From Coix lacryma-jobi var. lacryma-jobi (Eukaryota; Streptophyta; Magnoliopsida; Poales; Poaceae): a DNA stretch of 64,000 bases. Positions 58,858-64,000 of this stretch are shown piece by piece. The position numbers and the translations under genes are program-made. The stretch spans positions 98,502,848 to 98,566,847 of the forward strand of contig CM019826.1 of the NCBI GenBank assembly GCA_009763385.1, written 5' to 3'. The notes under the pieces were generated by a model. That model ran no database searches. It worked only from the letters and a program-made list of their open reading frames with translations, and was not told where the DNA came from. How positions within the stretch are numbered: the stretch's first letter is position 1; each line of letters opens with the position of its first letter.

Positions 58858-58859
58858 AT

Positions 58860-60806
58860 TGAAGGACCGAAAGTGCTACCAGAAAGCGACCAGAGGGGGG
58901 TGAATGGGAGCTTCAAATTTTCCTTTCGGAAACATCGTAGCCACTGTCCCGAGAATCACCCCAAGAGCAAACCTAGAGCTTGCAAGTGTCCACGACCCTA
59001 GATGTAGGGTGGATGCCTCTGAGAGGCACAGCAGGACACTATACAACCCTAGAAACCCAACGCAAAAGACAGAAACCAAATCTGTCAACGAATGGACGAA
59101 CTGCGGACGAAACAGCGTGAAACAGCTCTGACTGGACTCTGCCTGCGTCCGGTCAGTGTACACCGGACGCGTCCGGTCAGCCCAAACTGGTTCTGGACCC
59201 TTACTGTTTCGCACCGGACTCAGCGTGCATGAGCGTCCGGTCAAAAGCCTGTGCCAGCGTCCGGTCACCCACAGTGCAATGAACAGTGCACTCGGTGAGT
59301 CCGGTCACTAGGTCGCAGAGAGTTCTTTCAGTACACGAAAATCACAGAACAAGCATTCAACGACCGGACTCTAGCCCGTGTGTCCAGTCATCGCGAAGCA
59401 AGCGTCCGGTCACCCCGAGAATGCACTGTTCGTTCACCGATTCGACTTGATCTCACCCAAAATGAATCCTCTAGGGATCAAACTTGGTGAGAAGAGTCAC
59501 AAGGAGGCTAGTTAGCTATCTCTAAGAGATCATGGCTCCATCCTATCTCCAAATCGATGAATCGAAGAAATTCGGGGGAAAGGAGAAAAACTTGACCTGA
59601 AACAAGAATCGATCGATCTACTAGGTCGTGAGGTTAGAGAAGAATTCCTTCGGTGGAAAGAAGTGCCTCACGATCTAGAACATCTCTGTTCAAACGGAAT
59701 CGCAAAAGACGCAACGAACAAAGAGATTGATCGATGAGAAAATCGTGGAGAAAAGTAACCCGCGAAGAACAAGAACAAAACGCGAATCACAACCACGAAT
59801 TTGCAACCGTGTGGCTACCACACGCTACAACAGTGAGATTACGGTCTCACTTCCTCAAAATCTCCAGTACACAGAGGTATGGTTCTCTGTGGATCTCAGT
59901 AGCTACGGCAGGGGATTGGGAGAGCAGGAAACCCTAGAAGCAAAGAGCAAATGACTGAGGTAGGAAGGGAGGACGGTGTCTCCCTCTACTTATCCTAATT
60001 CTATTTCCTACTCTACCCCTCTCTAATTACAGAGCGAACCAGCTAAACCCTAGGGTTATTCTGGACCAACTCATGGTAGGTGGTGATCCGACGGCCACGC
60101 CCGCACAACTGGTAGGGTTGCCTCGACGCAACCTCACCAATCGCCGCCACGTGCCGCCACCGCTCTGCTTGTCCTTTTCCCGGACGTCGCACCCCGGTTT
60201 TGTGGCCCAAACCGGGAAACCAGCCTTCACAGCCAACCCCCGGTTTTGAGGCCCAAACCGGGAAACCAGCCGACCATCGCCTGAGTTTTGTGGCCCAAAC
60301 TCAGAAACCCGCAGAACCCAGGTTTTGAGGCCCAAACCTGGAAACTGTTCTCAGCCCGAGTTTTGTGGCCCAAACTCGGAAACCATCAGCGCCCAGGTTT
60401 TGAGGCCGAAACCTGGAAACCGTCCACTCGGTGGTTTTTCTGTGGCTCAACCACCAAACCGAAGCCGTAGAGGGGATGCACCGCCCGTGCACCCCGTCCA
60501 CCGACACGTGTCCCTAGGTCCTCAACCCAAGCAACACCGTGCCCGTAAGTCTTCGCTCGTCGCTGTCCCAGGCTGTCAGCCACCACAGCTGATCCTCGAG
60601 CCACCGATCCCTCAGTCCAAGCCTCACGTCCGCCCTTCGCCACTCTCGGTCCATCGGCACGGCACGTCTCTACTTGACCTTCACCTTGCCTTTGATCACT
60701 GTATCCGTGCTCGACACCTGCACAACACAAGCCAAAGAATATACGCATTATCCTAGTTGACAATCACTCATCACTCAGAGACTCGTCATACACCCATGTA
60801 TCCGCA
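58860..60806 (-). repeat. Element C 5' LTR
   Basis: The minus strand runs TGCGGATACATGG to GGTCCTTCA. GTCCGGTC cluster near 59135-59420; hairpin array near 60190-60425 with six units. Confidence 0.92.
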
Positions 60807-61737
60807 ATTTGCTAAACTTAGCATAAAGTTTATGTTCTCGGAGCCTCGTCAAAACAACACTCAAATGCTCTACATGATCGTCCGGGTTTTCAGAGTATAC
60901 TAGAATTTCATCAATGAACACCACTACAAACTTATCCAATTCTGGCATAAACACCGAATTCATCAAACTCATGAAGTATGCTAGGGCATTGGTCAATCCG
61001 AAAGAGATGACAAGATACTTGTATAAACCGTATCTGGTCGAAAAAGCAGTCTTTTGGATATCTTGCGGTCGGATTCTGATTTGGTGATAACCTGATCTCA
61101 AATCAATCTTGGAAAACACCTTAGCTCTGGATAACTGGTCAAATAGAATATCTATTCGTGGCAAAGGATACTTGTTCTTGATAGTCACGGCATTGAGCGG
61201 CCGATAATCCACACACATACGTAGTGACTTATCCTTCTTCTTGACGAACAACGCTGGGCAACCCCACTCAGATATACTAGGTTGAATGAAACATTTGTCC
61301 AATAGTTCCTTAATCTGAGTTTTAAGTTCAGCTAATTCATTGGGCGGCATACGATAAGGTCTTCTAGAGATTGGTGCGGTTCCAGGTAACAACTCAATTG
61401 CAAATTCTACTGCTCACTTGGGCAGTAATCCTAGCAATTCATCCGGAAAGACATCTGGGAAATCTCAGACGACTGGGATTTTTGATAGGTCCTCTATAGA
61501 CAAAGTGCAAGATAAATCGACGAAGTCAGCACCTCTAGGAAGAGAGATGCGTAGCTTGGTATTCGTCCTTCCAATAGATAAGGTAAGAACCCTATTTGCA
61601 GTGTCTAACACCGCATTCCACATACTCATCCAACTCATCCCTAGGACTACATCCATACTTGGTTCTGGCAAAACTACTAAATTAGCTCCGAATTTGTGCC
61701 CTCCAATGTCGATGGTTGCATTACAAACCATCTGCCT
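60807..61737 (-). pseudogene. Element K protease end and reverse transcriptase, 5' part
   Basis: Minus-strand gypsy sequence: DIGGHKFGANLVVLPEPSMD (end of protease), then RRPYRMPPNELAELKTQIKE, GCPALFVKKKDKSLRMCVDY and the catalytic box FIDEILVYSEN, where gypsy RTs normally have DD. The second Asp is Glu (60907-60909). TGA codons interrupt at about 61462 and 61415. Element C splits it at 60807-60811. It would copy element RNA into DNA, but this copy is inactive for several reasons. Confidence 0.88.
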
Positions 61738-62984
61738 AGATACTCCCCACGGAGCTTACGCGAAACCCATAATCCATTTCAGACACCTCTTGATTATGTT
61801 TGTGTGCAAATGCTTTGCTCATGAATGAATGTGATGATCCAGTATCAAACAAAACAACTGCAGGATGATGGTTAACAAGACACATACCGGCAGTCACGGG
61901 CTCTCCGGCACGAGCTTCTTCAGCGGTCATGTTTTGCAGACGTGCGGGGTAGTTAGCTTGTTGCTTCTTCGGGTGAGGACAATATCTTGCAAAGTGTCCC
62001 TCTTGGTTGCAATTGTAACAGGGTCCCCGAACCAAAGGTTTCCCTCCTGTTGAGTTGCACTGACTTCCACGAGCTTGGGTAGCTGCTATCTTGTATGGCC
62101 TTTGATTGCGCTGAGCTTGCGGCTGACTTTTCTTTTGCGGCGGCCTGAAACGTGGCCCCGATGCTGGTGGTCGATACTGGGTATGTTGAGCTGATGGTGC
62201 CCTAGGTTGAGATGGTCCTGAATCAAAGGTCCTCTTCCGGGCCTTACTTGCAGCATGCTTATTGTTGTGATTCTCTTGGATCAAGCAATCAGTGATAAAG
62301 TCATTGAAAACAGTTCGAGAAGATGTACCCACTGACTTTCCCATTTTGGTGTTCAAACCTCTCTTGAAACTAGCAATCTTTTTAGCATCTGTGTTCACGA
62401 AGTCTGGAGCATAACGTGACAAAGAGTTAAACAGGTGATGGTACTCGGTGACAGATCGAGTCCCTTGTGTCAAGCTCATGAATTCTGCCACTTTCATCTG
62501 AGTCAGGCCTGGCGGAATATAATGCCCAATGCCCTCGAACAGCTTCAGTGAACATCCTCTAGGTGACACGAACGTTGGCAGGATAGGTGGTGCGGTGATG
62601 CCCCCACCAAATCCCGGCTTGCCCTTGCAGCTGGTGTGCACCATATTCTGCCTTGAGCTCCTCTCTGAGCCTGAGCAAACGAAACTTTTGTTCCATGGTA
62701 TGCAGCCATTCTTCTGCCTCTAAAGGTTCAGTAGCTTCCTTGAAGATGGGTGGCCTAGTATCCAAGAAATCCCTGAAAGAACTATACTGATTTGGCTCGG
62801 GACGCGGTTGACCGTGCGCCAAATTCTCACGCAGTAAAGCTTCAATATTGCACTGGCTTCCCAGGAATTGGGCGAAAAGCTGCTCGGGAGTGGCTGGTGG
62901 AGGAGGTGGTGGATTGCGGTTGTCTCTGGGGTCCTCATTTCCACCACTACCGCCAGCTCCACTACGAGTTGTCGTCATCTGCAT
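61736..62984 (-). pseudogene. Element K gag and start of protease
   Basis: Starts MQMTTTRSGAGGSGGNEDPR, with a Pro-rich stretch (NPPPPPPATPEQLF) and the gypsy gag domain (PLEAEEWLHTMEQKFRLLRL). The frame shifts near 62565-62645 and continues (MKVAEFMSLTQGTRSVTEYH, SRYAPDFV) to a zinc knuckle CYNCNQEGHFARYC (about 62000) and the protease motif VVLFDTGSSHSFMS. A stop at about 61736 ends this block. Order and motifs match Del/Tekay-type chromoviruses. Confidence 0.88.
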
Positions 62985-63330
62985 GTATTAATAGCATGTG
63001 ATCATTAGGCGGAGTTGCAATTACTGTAGAGAACAATAGATCATGCCAACTAAATTTATTCGGAAAACGAATTCGCCAAACAATCACAGAGGCATAATAA
63101 ATTTCAATCCACATCGCAGCATCACATAATAAGATCGCTTAATACATATCATGCAAAAGCCAACATAAACATCCATAGTTTTGCCCATACATATGGGACT
63201 TTTCAAGGTCTCACACCACGTGCACATAAGAGTTCACTACACATGCTTACATCTAGCCCATAACAAAAACAAAAGATCAGGCTTAACAACATACACAAAA
63301 GATCACCAAGCTCTAAGCATACGATCTAGA
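62985..63330 (-). other. Element K spacer between upstream ORF and gag
   Basis: About 345 bp, A+T-rich, no frame of note. Likely leader sequence. Confidence 0.6.
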
Positions 63331-64000
63331 CTACTCTCTAGCGATGTCACCATCGTCACCATCCTCACTAGACACATCTGAAGAACCACTAGAAGAGCTA
63401 CTCGGATCCGGGTCCTCCTGAGGAAAGATGGGATTCCTCTCATTCTCCCTGCGGTGGATCTCCTCGTGCAGACGGTCATTATAATCCTGCAGGTGATGAA
63501 GTTGCAGCTCTAGGTCTCCTACTCGCAACCTCAACAGCCTGTTCTCCTCTGAAGCGCGTATGCCCTCAATACAAACACCTCGAAGTGACTCCTCGGTCTC
63601 CCTCATGATCAAGGCCCTCATGATCAAGGCCAAGAAGGTAGCAGACTCCTGCTGAACACTGAGCTGATGAGTGGTCTCCTGCTCTCTCTGAAGCGCCTGG
63701 TCCCTCTCCATAGTCATGTGAGCTACCTGTGTGGTGAGGAGGTCTATCTCTGTAGCATGCTCCTACTGCATGCGATGCTGTGCAGCCATCTCCTCACTAA
63801 GAATATGGTCCAACTGATCATAGCTGCGTGATAGACATCCATAGGTAGCCATGAGTGCAGCCATAGCACTCTCGGCTGGTCCGGCACAATGCTCCCTCTC
63901 AAGCGAACTGGCCTCAAGAACGGCGGCTCCTGGCTGACGCCACACTGACTGATAAGGATCTGCTGTCGGGAAGATGCTGGCGGTAGCCTGAGCAACCACC
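63331..64000 (-). pseudogene. Element K extra ORF upstream of gag, coiled coil, one stop
   Basis: On the gag strand, one frame running from beyond the window edge to 63331, interrupted by a TAG at 63763-63765. The readable part is Ala/Ser-rich, then strongly helical and charged (ERDQALQREQETTHQLSVQQ; LRLRVGDLELQLHHLQDYND; EEIHRRENERN), ending in an acidic Ser-rich tail (DPDPSSSSSGSSDVSSEDGD). No enzyme motif. Some grass gypsy elements, such as RIRE3/RIRE8-like ones, are known for an orf0 before gag; whether this is the same protein needs a search. Function unknown. Confidence 0.65.

Larger units (their letters stand above)
49519..60806 (-). mobile_element. Element C: complete Sirevirus-lineage Ty1/copia retrotransposon
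   Basis: An 11.3-kb minus-strand element, a close relative of B: 5' LTR 58860-60806, PBS 58846-58857, gag from 58796, pol 56169-52968, 3' noncoding zone, PPT 51467-51477, 3' LTR 49519-51466, duplication ATTTG. LTR lengths are 1947 and 1948 bp. The two LTRs show a few percent difference by eye. Gag and pol both carry stops and frameshifts, and the protease lacks its catalytic Asp. It is the innermost insertion of the chain on this side. Confidence 0.94.

Overview
The window is intergenic, repeat-derived DNA from a large plant genome, almost certainly a grass. Ty1/copia Sirevirus-lineage elements with long LTRs, Athila-like Ty3/gypsy elements primed by tRNA-Asp, and a Tekay/Del-type chromovirus fill it from end to end. 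The panicoid-grass assignment is an inference from general resemblance. I see no host protein gene, rRNA, tRNA or CRISPR locus. Nearly every coding region is a retrotransposon gag, pol or env-like frame, and most are broken.

Left half (1-26,515), copia elements labelled A, B, D, E, F and F2. A lies on the minus strand; only its gag start and 5' LTR are inside the window. Its LTR is split by B (3187-14564, plus strand), a complete element with a 5-bp duplication TCACG. To the right come the 3' end of D (end of pol, 3' noncoding zone, LTR to 18511), which A interrupts, and the RT-RNase H end of E (from 18512), which D appears to interrupt. E's LTR is cut after about 330 bp by a second LTR start (F, 21743), and F's gag is cut after a few codons by a third LTR (F2, about 23746-26103) fused to a gag fragment.

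Right half (26,516-64,000). G, an Athila/Tat-type gypsy element, starts inside F2's gag. G's gag is cut at 29212 by I (minus strand, Athila-like with an env-like ORF). I carries three later insertions: H (29434-37094, complete, duplication CATTC, gag-only) in its 3' LTR; a solo LTR, J (40037-41590), in its env-like ORF; and K, a Tekay/Del-type chromovirus (from about 42795 past the window end, minus strand). K's reverse transcriptase is split by C (49519-60806, minus strand, duplication ATTTG), a copy of the same Sirevirus family as A and B. The deepest chain is E > F > F2 > G > I > K > C; its E/F/F2 links are the least certain.

Elements work as units: LTRs supply promoter and terminator, the PBS and PPT prime the two DNA strands, gag builds the particle, and pol gives protease, integrase, RT and RNase H (plus a chromodomain in K). 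Most interesting is the noncoding DNA. There are two unrelated hairpin families with covarying arms and conserved loops (in the Sirevirus LTRs and between pol and the PPT), different palindromes at the same LTR position in different families, primer-binding-site copies engulfed by Athila-like LTR ends, and a gag-pol junction that no single frameshift or readthrough can cross.
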